64,000 nt of DNA from an uncultured Clostridia bacterium (GTDB lineage: Bacteria > Bacillota > Clostridia > Peptostreptococcales > Anaerovoracaceae): assembly GCA_934271235.1 (NCBI GenBank), contig CAKQQT010000011.1:1-64000 (forward strand), given 5' to 3'. Position 1 is the stretch's first letter; each line of letters opens with the position of its first letter. The position numbers were made by a program, and so were the translations under genes. Shown piece after piece: positions 41,554 through 49,969 of the stretch. The notes under the pieces were generated by a model. The model saw nothing but the letters and a program-made list of their open reading frames with translations. It did not search any database and was not told where the DNA came from.

Positions 41554-42735
41554 TTACCATCCGACGATCTGCTTCTTGAAACTGGTTCCCACGCCTGTAA
41601 ACGGCACACGCAGCAATTCACATATCGTCGCTCCGATGTCGCCGAAAGAGTCTCTGATGCCGATTTCCGCACCATATTTCAAGGTATGCCCCCACGTAAT
41701 GATCGGGATATATTCTCTTGTGTGATCCGTCCCCGGCGCAGTCGGGTCATTGCCGTGGTCCGCGCAGATCATCAGCACATCATCATTGACCATCTCTTTC
41801 ATGATCTCCGGCAGCCTTGCATCAAATTCCTCAATACACCTTGCATACCCCTCCGGGTCTCTGCGATGCCCATACTTTGCATCAAAATCGACCAGATTCG
41901 TAAAAATCAAGCCTTCAAAATCCTCCCGCATCGCCTCGATCGTCTTATCGATGCCGTCCATATTGCTCGTAGTGTGTACAGATTTCACAACACCTTTTCC
42001 GTTAAAGATATCATGGATCTTGCCGATCGCATAGACCATCTTTCCCGCATTTTTGATCATATCCAAAATGGTATCTCCCGGCGGTGTGACCGAGTAATCC
42101 TTACGGTCCGAGGTCCGTTCGCGCTTGCCCTCCGCATTGATGATATACGGGCGCGCGATGACTCTACCGCATGCCCAGTCGCCGACCAGCATCTTACGCG
42201 CGACTTCACAGTAATGATACAGCGTATCCAGACCGAATTTATCGACATTCATCGCAATCTGGAACACACTGTCTGCGGAAGTATAGACGATCGGTTTGCC
42301 GGTCGCTTCATGCTCATCGCCGAGCACTTCAATGATCTCTGTGCCGGACGCCGGATAGTTGCCGAGACATTCGATGCCGATGGCTTTTTGGTATGCCTCC
42401 ATGAAGTCCTGCGGGAAACCGTTTGGATAGGTCTTAAACGGTACATCGGTCGGCAGACCCGCTATTTCCCAATGCCCGGTGGTCGTGTCCTTGCCCTTGG
42501 AAGCTTCCGCGCACTTGCCGACATTTGCCTCCGGATCATAAATCGCCAGATTATGAAAGGAAACCTCCGGCATGTTGCCCCAGCCAATGCGCAGCAGATT
42601 CGGCATGTCTATCCTCCCACAATGCTGCCAAATGTGTCCGAACGTGTCCGCGCCCGCATCGCCGTATTCCGCCGCGTCAGGCATCGCGCCGACGCCGAGA
42701 CTGTCTGTTACGATCAAAATCACTTTTTTTCCCAT
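41554..42735 (-). CDS. deoB: Phosphopentomutase
   Basis: Interconverts (deoxy)ribose-1-phosphate and -5-phosphate. Alkaline-phosphatase superfamily metal sites are visible in IVTDSLGVGAMPDAAEYGD (N-terminus), CADHGNDPTAPGTDHTREYIP (about residues 325-345), and YTSADSVFQIAMN. Length (393 aa) matches DeoB. AAGGAGG precedes the ATG and lies inside the end of the phosphoesterase gene, which overlaps it by 16 bp. Operon with pdp downstream. Confidence 0.95.
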   Translation of the reverse strand: MGKKVILIVTDSLGVGAMPDAAEYGDAGADTFGHIWQHCGRIDMPNLLRIGWGNMPEVSFHNLAIYDPEANVGKCAEASKGKDTTTGHWEIAGLPTDVPFKTYPNGFPQDFMEAYQKAIGIECLGNYPASGTEIIEVLGDEHEATGKPIVYTSADSVFQIAMNVDKFGLDTLYHYCEVARKMLVGDWACGRVIARPYIINAEGKRERTSDRKDYSVTPPGDTILDMIKNAGKMVYAIGKIHDIFNGKGVVKSVHTTSNMDGIDKTIEAMREDFEGLIFTNLVDFDAKYGHRRDPEGYARCIEEFDARLPEIMKEMVNDDVLMICADHGNDPTAPGTDHTREYIPIITWGHTLKYGAEIGIRDSFGDIGATICELLRVPFTGVGTSFKKQIVGW

Positions 42736-43535
42736 GTGTATACCTCCTTTGGTTTTGCATCCAAATAATCTAAAGAAACAAGGCTGTAGTTCACGCCGTT
42801 GCGAACGCCCTGCATGCCGCGCCTAAAATTATCCTTACCGTGCAGATGCCCGTAAATACATTTTTTCACGCCGTAGCTTTCCAAAAGCTTCGTGAAGTCC
42901 GAGGCCTGATGCATCTCGTTTGTCGGCGGAAAATGCAGTACTGCGAGGAGCTCATCGGCGCCCTGTCGTTTCGCATCGTCTAAAGACATTTTGAGCCGCA
43001 GAACCTCCCTGTCATAGATCTTGCGGTCATGCGCACTAAACCCGTCCGTACCCGGACAGTTCCAGCCGCGGCTGCCGCAGATTGCAAGACGTTTCACCGC
43101 GTACCGCGCCGGACTTTCGATATCACACACAGGGATGCCCTGCGCATCCGCATCGCCGACCGGACCTTGCACCTTTGCATTTGCAGGCACCTCCAGAATC
43201 TGCGCATTACACTGCAGGAACTGCATCGTGCCGTCCGCATAAAGCTTGTTGAGCTTGTTGGCAGAAGTCCACCACAAATCATGATTGCCCTTAATGAAAA
43301 TTTTCCTGCCCGGCAGCGCATGAATCCAGTCCAGATCTGCCATGACCTCATCCGGTTTCAACGCCCACGAAATATCGCCGCAAACGATGACGATATCCTC
43401 TGCTGTCACCATTTCGTTCCAATTCTGATACAGTCTTTCTGTGTGACCGATCCAGCCCTCCCCAAAGATGTCCATCGGCTTTTCCAGACGTGGGTCCAGG
43501 GCTAAATGCAGATCACCAATCGCAAATATTTTCAT
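42720..43535 (-). CDS. Calcineurin-like metallophosphoesterase
   Basis: Cytoplasmic phosphoesterase with the full metal-binding set: GDLHLAL (residues 7-13), CGDISWAL, KGNHDLWW, LHFPPTNE and YGHLHGKDNF. Length is 271 aa. Start signal is weak (AGAAAG). It overlaps deoB by 16 bp and lies 55 bp after rmuC, so it belongs to the rmuC-phosphoesterase-deoB-pdp operon. Family members act on nucleotides, phosphoproteins or phospholipids; the partner genes make a nucleotide substrate plausible only as a guess. Confidence 0.88.
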   Translation of the reverse strand: MKIFAIGDLHLALDPRLEKPMDIFGEGWIGHTERLYQNWNEMVTAEDIVIVCGDISWALKPDEVMADLDWIHALPGRKIFIKGNHDLWWTSANKLNKLYADGTMQFLQCNAQILEVPANAKVQGPVGDADAQGIPVCDIESPARYAVKRLAICGSRGWNCPGTDGFSAHDRKIYDREVLRLKMSLDDAKRQGADELLAVLHFPPTNEMHQASDFTKLLESYGVKKCIYGHLHGKDNFRRGMQGVRNGVNYSLVSLDYLDAKPKEVYTWEKK

Positions 43536-43590
43536 ACGTTTCTTTTCTTTCTGCTTTCAAATGGTCTCTGCGCGATTTCGCTCACCGCTT

Positions 43591-44904
43591 TCATGCCTCC
43601 GGCTCGGATAAGTCCGGCATATCCAAAAGCTGTCTGCTTTCGTCCTGCGGCAGGGCGGTCACACCCTTCAGCTTGCGCACAATGCTCCTGGTGCGCACGC
43701 CGATCAGCTTATCCAGCTCGGCGTTGGCCTGATTGAGGCGGTTCTGCGCGCTTTCCAGCACATTGCCGAACTTGTCGAACTCCGTTTTGACCGCGCCCAG
43801 CACATTCCAGACTTCTCCGGAGCGTTTCTGGATCGCCAGGGTCCGGAAGCCCATCTGCAGGCTGTTGAGCAGCGCTGCCATCGTGGTCGGTCCGGCGATA
43901 TTGACCTTGTAATCTCTTTGCAGGGTCTCCAAAAGTCCTCTGCGCACGACCTCCGCGTACAGTCCCTCAAACGGCAGGAACATGATGCCGAAGTCCGTCG
44001 TATACGGTGGTTCGATGTATTTGTCATGAATATCCTTGGCTTCGGATTTAATGATGCGTTCCAGATTCTTTGCCGCTTCTTCCACTGCTGCCGGATCGCC
44101 GAGTTCATAAGCGTCCACCAATTTCGCATAGGCATCCCCCGGAAATTTCGCGTCGATCGGCAGCCAGATCGTGCCGTCTTCATCGCCGGGCAGTTTGACC
44201 GCGAATTCAACTCGTTCGCTTCCGGTCGACTTGGTCCTGACATTTTCCTCATACTGCTCCGGCGTCAGGATCTGCTCAAGGATCGCGCCCAGCTGCACTT
44301 CACCGAGGATCCCGCGTGTCTTTACGTTGGAAAGCACTTTTTTCAGGTCGCCCACGCCGGCTGCCAGGTTCTGCATCTCACCAAGGCCCTTATACACCTG
44401 CTCCAGCCGCTCGCTGACCAGCTGGAAGGATTTGCCGATGCGGTCTTCCAGCGTCTTCTGCAGCTTTTCGTCAACGGTCCGGCGCATCTCTTCGAGCTGT
44501 TTCTGATTGTCTTCGTTGAGCTGACCGATCTTTTTCTCCATGGAAACGCGGATGTTTTCCAGTTTCTGTTCGTTTTCGACTGCCATATGGCTGAAGCGGG
44601 TATTCAGATCCGCCAGCCGCTTATCCAGATTTTCGGCGCTGTCTTTCTGGTTCGCGGAGACCATTTCGCCGAAAGCCTGCAGGCTCCCCTGTATGCCGTT
44701 CTGCATCAGCTGCATGCTCTGCAGCATGTCCTGCTCCAGATGCCGCATATCCTCCGTCTGTGCCGCACCTGACCGCATCTGCTCGCTTTTGAGATCCGCC
44801 AGCGCTTTCTGCACATTGCTGTATTTGATCAGCAGCAGGATCAGCAAGATCAGCGCTGCCGCTGTAATTCCCGTTAAAATGTAGATCAATACGATTTCCG
44901 TCAT
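43591..44904 (-). CDS. rmuC: DNA recombination protein RmuC
   Basis: An N-terminal membrane anchor (IVLIYILTGITAAALILLILLL, residues about 3-24) is followed by a long coiled coil (about 30-160) and the RmuC nuclease-like domain (about 165-390), with ARMKTRGILGEVQL-like VKTRGILGEVQLGAILEQIL, PIDAKFPGDAY and FLPFEGLYAEVVRRG. Length is 437 aa. RmuC limits recombination between inverted repeats in E. coli. AAGGGGGA precedes the ATG. It lies 15 bp after the unknown gene. Confidence 0.92.
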   Translation of the reverse strand: MTEIVLIYILTGITAAALILLILLLIKYSNVQKALADLKSEQMRSGAAQTEDMRHLEQDMLQSMQLMQNGIQGSLQAFGEMVSANQKDSAENLDKRLADLNTRFSHMAVENEQKLENIRVSMEKKIGQLNEDNQKQLEEMRRTVDEKLQKTLEDRIGKSFQLVSERLEQVYKGLGEMQNLAAGVGDLKKVLSNVKTRGILGEVQLGAILEQILTPEQYEENVRTKSTGSERVEFAVKLPGDEDGTIWLPIDAKFPGDAYAKLVDAYELGDPAAVEEAAKNLERIIKSEAKDIHDKYIEPPYTTDFGIMFLPFEGLYAEVVRRGLLETLQRDYKVNIAGPTTMAALLNSLQMGFRTLAIQKRSGEVWNVLGAVKTEFDKFGNVLESAQNRLNQANAELDKLIGVRTRSIVRKLKGVTALPQDESRQLLDMPDLSEPEA

Positions 44905-44919
44905 GCATCCCCCTTATGT

Positions 44920-45585
44920 TCATTCAATATCCTCAATATCCTCAATATCTTCGTAATCCTCATCCGTGCACTGTTCAAACGGCTTGTTCTGCGCATCCGC
45001 GGCCGCCTTGCCGGACGCTTTTTTCTCTTTCTTCGCGTTCTTTTTGGCGTCTCTGGCTGCGGCCTTTGCCTCATATTCCGCCTGTTTCTCCGCCATCTCC
45101 GCTTTTTGCCGCTCGTATTCCTTGGCGTATTCCGGATCAAGGCTGGCCTTGAGTTCCTTGTAGGCGTCTTCCAGCAGCGTCACATCCCGCATCGCGGAAT
45201 TGAGGATCGCCTGCAGCGCCGTAAAGATCTCCCGCAGTTCCTCAGTCGTGACCCTTTTGTGCTGCGCCTTGCGGTTCTGAAAATCATAAAACCGCATATT
45301 CCGCTCGCAAAGCTTTGCAAACGTCTTCTGGCTCTGCGCGAATTTTTCTTTCAGATCCAGCGCCAGCGCGTCTTCTTCCGGCACTTCGATGTGCTCCATG
45401 GTCAGTGCCTCCGCTTCTTCTTTATGCTTGGAGAACCGCTGGATGAAGCCTTCGAAATTTTTCTTCTGAAAAGGCTTGAACTGTTTCAGATACTGCCCTG
45501 CATCCGCATTCGTCCTGCCGTATGGCATCACGATCTCCATAAAATATTTGTCTACAACACGAAATAATTCATCTGCATAAGCCAT
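44920..45585 (-). CDS. Uncharacterised helical protein with acidic repeat tail
   Basis: I do not recognise a family. The 221-residue product has no signal peptide or membrane segment. Residues 1-150 look all-helical (VVDKYFMEIVMPYGRTN near the start). Residues about 150-195 form a highly charged Ala/Lys/Glu coiled-coil stretch, and the end is an acidic tail with a triple (EDI) repeat, encoded by three near-identical 9-bp units at 44926-44953. GAAGGAGGG precedes the ATG. It heads an operon with rmuC, and its 155-nt leader is strongly structured. A role alongside RmuC in DNA metabolism is only a guess. Confidence 0.72.
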   Translation of the reverse strand: MAYADELFRVVDKYFMEIVMPYGRTNADAGQYLKQFKPFQKKNFEGFIQRFSKHKEEAEALTMEHIEVPEEDALALDLKEKFAQSQKTFAKLCERNMRFYDFQNRKAQHKRVTTEELREIFTALQAILNSAMRDVTLLEDAYKELKASLDPEYAKEYERQKAEMAEKQAEYEAKAAARDAKKNAKKEKKASGKAAADAQNKPFEQCTDEDYEDIEDIEDIE

Positions 45586-45740
45586 AGCTTCCCTCCTTCG
45601 CGCGCAAGCCGCGCGCTCTTGGCTTTATTTGCCCGGACGCTGAGCGGCTCCGTCTTCGCCTTTCGGCTCGCCGATTGCCTTCGCTCGGGCACCTGTCTTG
45701 CATCTGCTCTGTCTGCGCTTTGCTTGACACTCGCAGTGCC
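45586..45740 (-). ncRNA. Structured leader RNA of the unknown-rmuC operon
   Basis: Reading leftwards from the expected start near 45740, CTTGGC (45743-45738) pairs with GCCAAG (45623-45618), closing a domain of about 125 nt. Inside, TGCCCG pairs with CGGGCA, and within that GAGCG pairs with CGCTC, with further GGC/GCC pairing. Next to the ribosome binding site a separate GCGCGC-GGCTT-GCGCGC hairpin abuts GAAGGAGGG. The nested pairing suggests a folded regulatory RNA. I do not recognise the class. Confidence 0.42.
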
Positions 45741-45746
45741 AAGAAC

Positions 45747-45752
45747 ATTGTA
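45747..45752 (-). promoter_or_regulatory. Extended -10 promoter of the unknown-rmuC operon
   Basis: Read leftwards, TGTGCTACAAT contains a TG-extended TACAAT at 45752-45747. The -35 region is poor. It lies between the rplT terminator and the structured leader. Confidence 0.5.
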
Positions 45753-45793
45753 GCACAAAATGTGTTTTTGAGAAAGAGTTTTTCTCACGCAAA

Positions 45794-45817
45794 AAGGACG
45801 GGGGATCCCCCGTCCTT
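45794..45817 (-). terminator. Terminator of the infC-rpmI-rplT operon
   Basis: A perfect 24-bp palindrome with GGACGGGG/CCCCGTCC arms around GATC. Read leftwards it is followed by TTTTTGCG. It lies 30 bp after the rplT stop codon. Confidence 0.93.
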
Positions 45818-45846
45818 ATCGATTCGGTCTTATGACTGTCGTCTGC

Positions 45847-46203
45847 TTATTTATAAGCTTTCTTTGCAGTCTCGCAAAGTGCTGCGAATGCCGGTGCATC
45901 GTAGATCGCCATTTCGGAAAGCATCTTTCTGTTGATCTCGATACCTGCTTTTTTCAGGCCGTCCATCAGTCTGCTGTAGCTGATGTCGTTCATTCTTGCA
46001 GCCGCGTTGATTCTCGCGATCCACATCTGTCTGTACTGTCTCTTCTTTAACTTTCTGCCGACGTATGCGGATCTTAAAGATCTCATAACTGCAGGGTTTG
46101 CAGCTTTAAAAGTCTTGCTCTTGGAACCATAGAAGCCCTTTGCTAATTTTAAGATTTTTTTATGTCTCTTATGCGCGTTTACGCCTTTTTTTACTCTTGC
46201 CAT
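45847..46203 (-). CDS. rplT: 50S ribosomal protein L20
   Basis: 118-residue L20, which binds 23S rRNA during early assembly of the large subunit and in Firmicutes and E. coli represses its own operon. [19 protein letters not shown] at the N-terminus and [20 protein letters not shown] are diagnostic. AGGAGG precedes the ATG. Last gene of infC-rpmI-rplT, with a terminator directly downstream and an L20-type leader at the operon front. Confidence 0.98.
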   Translation of the reverse strand: MARVKKGVNAHKRHKKILKLAKGFYGSKSKTFKAANPAVMRSLRSAYVGRKLKKRQYRQMWIARINAAARMNDISYSRLMDGLKKAGIEINRKMLSEMAIYDAPAFAALCETAKKAYK

Positions 46204-46228
46204 TTGTCTTACCTCCTAATATCTTCCG

Positions 46229-46429
46229 TTATTTTGCCATGGATCTGAGCATTCTCTTTAAGTCTGCACTGGTTAAAACTGTTGCTTTTCTCAGGCCTCT
46301 TTTTCTCTTAGCGGATTTCTTCGTAAGAATATGGCTCTTGTATGCCTTGTTTCTCTTGATCTTGCCGGATCCTGTTAATTTCAGTCTTTTGCATGCTCCT
46401 CTATGGGATTTCATCTTATTCTTTGCCAT
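46229..46429 (-). CDS. rpmI: 50S ribosomal protein L35
   Basis: 66-residue, strongly basic L35 with the family start [20 protein letters not shown] and [25 protein letters not shown] precedes the ATG. Middle gene of infC-rpmI-rplT, with 25 bp to rplT. Confidence 0.98.
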   Translation of the reverse strand: MAKNKMKSHRGACKRLKLTGSGKIKRNKAYKSHILTKKSAKRKRGLRKATVLTSADLKRMLRSMAK

Positions 46430-46483
46430 GATGATTTTTCCTCCTATGATAAATTCTAATGGAAATTTGTAACTGATGATTGG

Positions 46484-46999
46484 CTACTTATCCGATTTCG
46501 GGCCCAGTACCATCGTCAGGCTTCTGCCTTCAAACAGCGGCTTCTTTTCAATGACGCCGACTTCCGAAACGATCTGCGCAAAGGTCTGCATCACATCCAT
46601 GCCCTTTGCTGCATAGTCTCTTTCTCTTCCGCGGAAGCGCAGGCTGACCTTTACCTTATCGCCGTCCTTGAGGAATTTGGCTGCGGTATTGGCTTTGACC
46701 TGAATGTCGTGCTCCTCAATGAAAGTGCTCAGTCTGATCTCTTTCACCTGAGTCGTCTTCTGTTTCTTTCTGGCTTCTTTTTCTTTCTTTTGAAGCTCAT
46801 AGCGATATTTCCCGTAATCGAGAATTTTGCAGACCGGCGGTTTGGCGTTCGGTGAAATGTTGACCAGATCCAGCTTCTTTTCGGCTGCCAGATCCAGCGC
46901 CTGCTGTGTCGGCATCACACCCAGCATCGTTCCGTCCGTATCGATGACTCTTACTTCTTTATCACGAATTTCTTCGTTGATCAGATTTTCCTTACTAAT
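46484..46999 (-). CDS. infC: Translation initiation factor IF-3, probable AUU start
   Basis: IF-3 with N-terminal domain (NLINEEIRDKEVRVID) and C-terminal domain (KEIRLSTFIEEHDIQVK, SLRFRGREREYA-like RFRGRERDYAAKGM). The upstream ATG at 47020 is an unlikely start: the codons after it (Leu-Gly-Gly) are the Shine-Dalgarno sequence AGGAGG itself. The ATT at 46999 lies seven bases after that AGGAGG and begins the IF-3 homology (ISKENLINEE), giving 171 aa. An AUU start is the known autoregulatory feature of infC in other bacteria. First gene of the operon, preceded by an L20-type leader. Confidence 0.95.
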   Translation of the reverse strand: MSKENLINEEIRDKEVRVIDTDGTMLGVMPTQQALDLAAEKKLDLVNISPNAKPPVCKILDYGKYRYELQKKEKEARKKQKTTQVKEIRLSTFIEEHDIQVKANTAAKFLKDGDKVKVSLRFRGRERDYAAKGMDVMQTFAQIVSEVGVIEKKPLFEGRSLTMVLGPKSDK

Positions 47000-47140
47000 G
47001 GTCGCACCTCCTAAAATCATAAAAGCGGATACAAAAAGTATCCGCTCTCAAATACGCGTAACCGCGTAAATTTCAACATATCAACCCATGGCGGCGACGC
47101 GGCCTCACAGGTGAGAAGCGGATAACTTCTTCTTCGTTAC
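47000..47140 (-). ncRNA. L20-type leader / attenuator of infC-rpmI-rplT
   Basis: The 5' leader contains, in order, TTATCCGCTTCTCACC (47125-47110), a GC-rich middle, and an intrinsic-terminator-like hairpin AGCGGATAC-TTTTT-GTATCCGCT (47046-47024 read leftwards) followed by TTTTATG. The early TATCCGCT segment can pair with the 5' arm of the terminator, so two mutually exclusive folds exist. This arrangement is that of the Firmicutes L20 leader, in which excess L20 promotes termination. Recognition is by layout and position. Confidence 0.75.
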
Positions 47141-47146
47141 CTAAAT

Positions 47147-47175
47147 ACTATACCCTAAACTGCCTGTAATGTCAA
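47147..47175 (-). promoter_or_regulatory. Promoter of infC-rpmI-rplT
   Basis: Read leftwards: TTGACA at 47175-47170, a 17-bp spacer, TATAGT at 47152-47147. This nearly consensus promoter starts directly after the purA stop codon, with transcription beginning near 47140. Confidence 0.88.
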
Positions 47176-47181
47176 GCTTTT

Positions 47182-48453
47182 TTATCTTTCGATATATTCC
47201 TCTCTGCCTGCGCCGACGGAAACGTATTTGATCGGACAGCCGACGGCTTTTTCGATCATTTCGACATAGTCGCGTGCAGCCTCCGGCAGCTCGTCGAAGC
47301 TGCGGCAGCCGGAGATGTCACAGTTCCAGCCGTCTACGTATTCGTAGTGCGGTTTCGCCTCGGTCAGTGCGCTGCCGGTCGGGAAGTTGTCGATCAACTC
47401 GCCGCCGACTTCATACTGCGTGCAGACCGGGATCTTGTCCAGATAAGACAAGACATCGAGTTTCGTCAGCGCGATCTCGGTCGCGCCCTGCATCAGCGTG
47501 CCGTAACGGGATGCTACCACGTCGAAGCCGCCGACTCTGCGCGGACGTCCGGTCGCAGCGCCGTATTCGCCGCCGGCTTCTCTGAGCCTGTCTGCCTCTT
47601 CACCAAAGAGTTCACAGGTGAACGGGCCTTCGCCGACGCAGCTGGAGTAAGCTTTCATGATGCCGACCACGCTGTCCTCCTTGCAGAACGGAATGCCTGC
47701 GCCGATCGGTGCATAAGCCGCGATCGTGGAGGATGAGGAAGTATACGGATAGATCCCGAAGTCGATGTCGCGCAGCGCGCCCAGCTGTGCCTCGAACATC
47801 AGGCTCTTGCCGGCTTTGACAGCATCGCCCAGATAGACCGTGGTATCCTTGATATAGTCTTTGAACGGGAATCCGTAAGTTTCCAGCCATTGATACATAT
47901 CATCAGCCGAAATCGGTTCGTGCGCATAACCGCCCGCAACGGTCAGGTTTTCCCATTCGACCAGATCCGCCACGCGTTCCTTGAGATGCTCCGCATGCAG
48001 CAGGTCGCCCATGCGAATGGTTTTTTTCATATATTTATCGGCATAGACCGGCGCGATGCCGCGGCGGGTGGAGCCGAATTTCTTGTCTGCCAGACGATCT
48101 TCTTCCAGGATATCACGCATCTTGTGATATGGCATGCAGATGGTCGCGCGGTCGCTGATGACCAGATGCTTCGGTGTGATCTCGATCCCCTTGTCACGCA
48201 GCATTTTGATCTCATGGAAAAGATGTTCGAGGTCGATGACCATGCCCGGCCCCATCACATTGACGGTCTCGTCGCGCAGAATGCCGGACGGCAGCAGGTT
48301 CAGGATGAACTTGCCTTTTTCGTTGACGACCGTATGCCCGGCGTTGTTGCCGCCCTGATAACGGATGACGATATCATATTTTTCGCTCAGAAGGTCGACC
48401 ATGCGGCCCTTGCCTTCATCGCCCCAGTTTGTTCCTACAATCGCAGTTAACAT
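47182..48453 (-). CDS. purA: Adenylosuccinate synthetase
   Basis: Joins IMP and aspartate with GTP in the first committed step to AMP. Motifs: GTNWGDEGKGRMVDLLSEK (residues 7-25, P-loop and catalytic Asp), GGNNAGHTV, STRRGIAPVYADK, GATGRPRRVGGFD and TKLDVLS. Length is 423 aa. AAGGAGG precedes the ATG. It lies 82 bp after purB on the same strand, with a small GC hairpin between, so the two AMP-branch genes are probably co-expressed. Confidence 0.97.
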   Translation of the reverse strand: MLTAIVGTNWGDEGKGRMVDLLSEKYDIVIRYQGGNNAGHTVVNEKGKFILNLLPSGILRDETVNVMGPGMVIDLEHLFHEIKMLRDKGIEITPKHLVISDRATICMPYHKMRDILEEDRLADKKFGSTRRGIAPVYADKYMKKTIRMGDLLHAEHLKERVADLVEWENLTVAGGYAHEPISADDMYQWLETYGFPFKDYIKDTTVYLGDAVKAGKSLMFEAQLGALRDIDFGIYPYTSSSSTIAAYAPIGAGIPFCKEDSVVGIMKAYSSCVGEGPFTCELFGEEADRLREAGGEYGAATGRPRRVGGFDVVASRYGTLMQGATEIALTKLDVLSYLDKIPVCTQYEVGGELIDNFPTGSALTEAKPHYEYVDGWNCDISGCRSFDELPEAARDYVEMIEKAVGCPIKYVSVGAGREEYIER

Positions 48454-48535
48454 TGTTTTACCTCCTTATATCTGGTATGCTCTATGGATCTCGCCGTGCA
48501 CGCGCCTTAGAAAAGCGGCGCGCAGAGCGTTGTGA

Positions 48536-49969
48536 TCATACATTGATCTCGACTTCCGCGCCTGACAGTTCGCGATTCGCGTCGAGGACCGGCTGCACAT
48601 ATTCCGTCAGGAACTGCTCCACCTGCTGCGGCGCGCAACCCACGAATTTGCGGACATCGAGCACTTCGGCAAGGCCTTCCTCAGTCAGACCGAAACGTTC
48701 ATCCGCAAGAAGCAGTGACAGCAGATTGTTTTCTTTGCCTTCTGCCTTGACAGCTCTGGCCGCCTGCTGGGAATACTGCCGGATGACCTCGTGCAGTTCC
48801 TGCCGGTCGCCGCCGCGGCTGACCGCGTCCATGAGGATGTTCTCGGTCGCGATGAACGGCAGCTCCTCACGCAGATGTTTCGCCATCACCTTGTCGTAGA
48901 CGGTTCCCCCGGTGATGACATTGATCGCCAGAGAAAGGATGCCGTCGGCAGCCAGGAACGTCTCCGGTATCGTGATCCTGCGGTTCGCAGAATCGTCCAG
49001 CGTCCGCTCCAGCCACTGATTGGCAGCGGTATCTGCGGTATTGCCGGTGCAGTTGATGATATAGCGGGAAAGCGATACGATCCGCTCGCTGCGCATCGGA
49101 TTACGCTTGTATGCCATCGCAGAGGAACCGACCTGTCCGCTCTCGAAAGGCTCATCGAATTCTTTCATATGGGCCATCAGACGCAGGTCTACGCCCATCT
49201 TGCTCGCGCTCTGCGCGATACCGCTGAGTACCTGCAGTACGAAATTATCGACTTTGCGGGAATAGGTCTGCCCGGAAACCGGCATGCAGGCCGCAAAGCC
49301 CATCTTGGCCGCGATCTTGCGTTCCAGCTCTCTGACCTTATCCTGATCGCCTTCAAACAGCTCTAAAAAGCTGGCGCCGGTCCCTGTCGTCCCCTTGCAG
49401 CCGAGCAGTCTTAAATGTGCCAGTTCAAACTCCAGACGTTCGTAATCCATCAAAAAGTCCTGCAGCCACAGGCAAGCGCGCTTGCCCATCGTTGTCGGCT
49501 GCGCCGCCTGAAAATGCGTATAGGCCAGGGTCGGCGTGTCTTTTTCACGCTCCGCGAATTCCGCCAGTGCGCGCATCAAGCTGATCAGCAGTTTCTTGAT
49601 CTGCAGCAACCCTTCTTTCATCTGCAGGATATCGGTATTATCGCCGACAAAGCAGCTCGTCGCGCCAAGATGAATGATCGGCGCGGCAGTTGGACAGAGC
49701 TCCGCGTAGGTGTGGATATGCGCCATGACGTCGTGCCGCAGCTTCTTTTCGTAATCGGCTGCTTTGGCATAGTCGATGTCATCAATATGCTGCTTCATTT
49801 CGTCGATCTGCGCGTCTGTGATCGCGAGGCCGAGCTCTTTTTCGCTTTCGGCCAGCGCGATCCAAAGTCTGCGCCAGGTGGAAAATTTGTTGTCCGGGCT
49901 GAAAATGCTCTGCATCTCCTTGGATGCGTATCTTCCGCAGAGCGGATTCTCGTAAATTTCTTTATGCAT
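48536..49969 (-). CDS. purB: Adenylosuccinate lyase
   Basis: Fumarase/aspartase superfamily lyase that releases fumarate from SAICAR and adenylosuccinate. Signature segments: [29 protein letters not shown], and the family loop [17 protein letters not shown] (about residues 280-296). Length is 477 aa. The ATG at 49969 follows AAGGAG; its first codons overlap the end of pyrG by eight bases, so the two are translationally coupled. It resembles the form with C-terminal [12 protein letters not shown]. Confidence 0.96.
   Translation of the reverse strand: MHKEIYENPLCGRYASKEMQSIFSPDNKFSTWRRLWIALAESEKELGLAITDAQIDEMKQHIDDIDYAKAADYEKKLRHDVMAHIHTYAELCPTAAPIIHLGATSCFVGDNTDILQMKEGLLQIKKLLISLMRALAEFAEREKDTPTLAYTHFQAAQPTTMGKRACLWLQDFLMDYERLEFELAHLRLLGCKGTTGTGASFLELFEGDQDKVRELERKIAAKMGFAACMPVSGQTYSRKVDNFVLQVLSGIAQSASKMGVDLRLMAHMKEFDEPFESGQVGSSAMAYKRNPMRSERIVSLSRYIINCTGNTADTAANQWLERTLDDSANRRITIPETFLAADGILSLAINVITGGTVYDKVMAKHLREELPFIATENILMDAVSRGGDRQELHEVIRQYSQQAARAVKAEGKENNLLSLLLADERFGLTEEGLAEVLDVRKFVGCAPQQVEQFLTEYVQPVLDANRELSGAEVEINV

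Noticed and set aside
41068..42768. 566-codon open frame on the + strand opposite pdp and deoB
   Set aside because: It spans two convincing genes on the other strand and has low-complexity His/Arg/Asp composition.
47000..47020. ATG at 47020 as infC start
   Set aside because: It would place the AGGAGG Shine-Dalgarno sequence inside the coding region; the ATT at 46999 has correct spacing and matches the IF-3 N-terminus.
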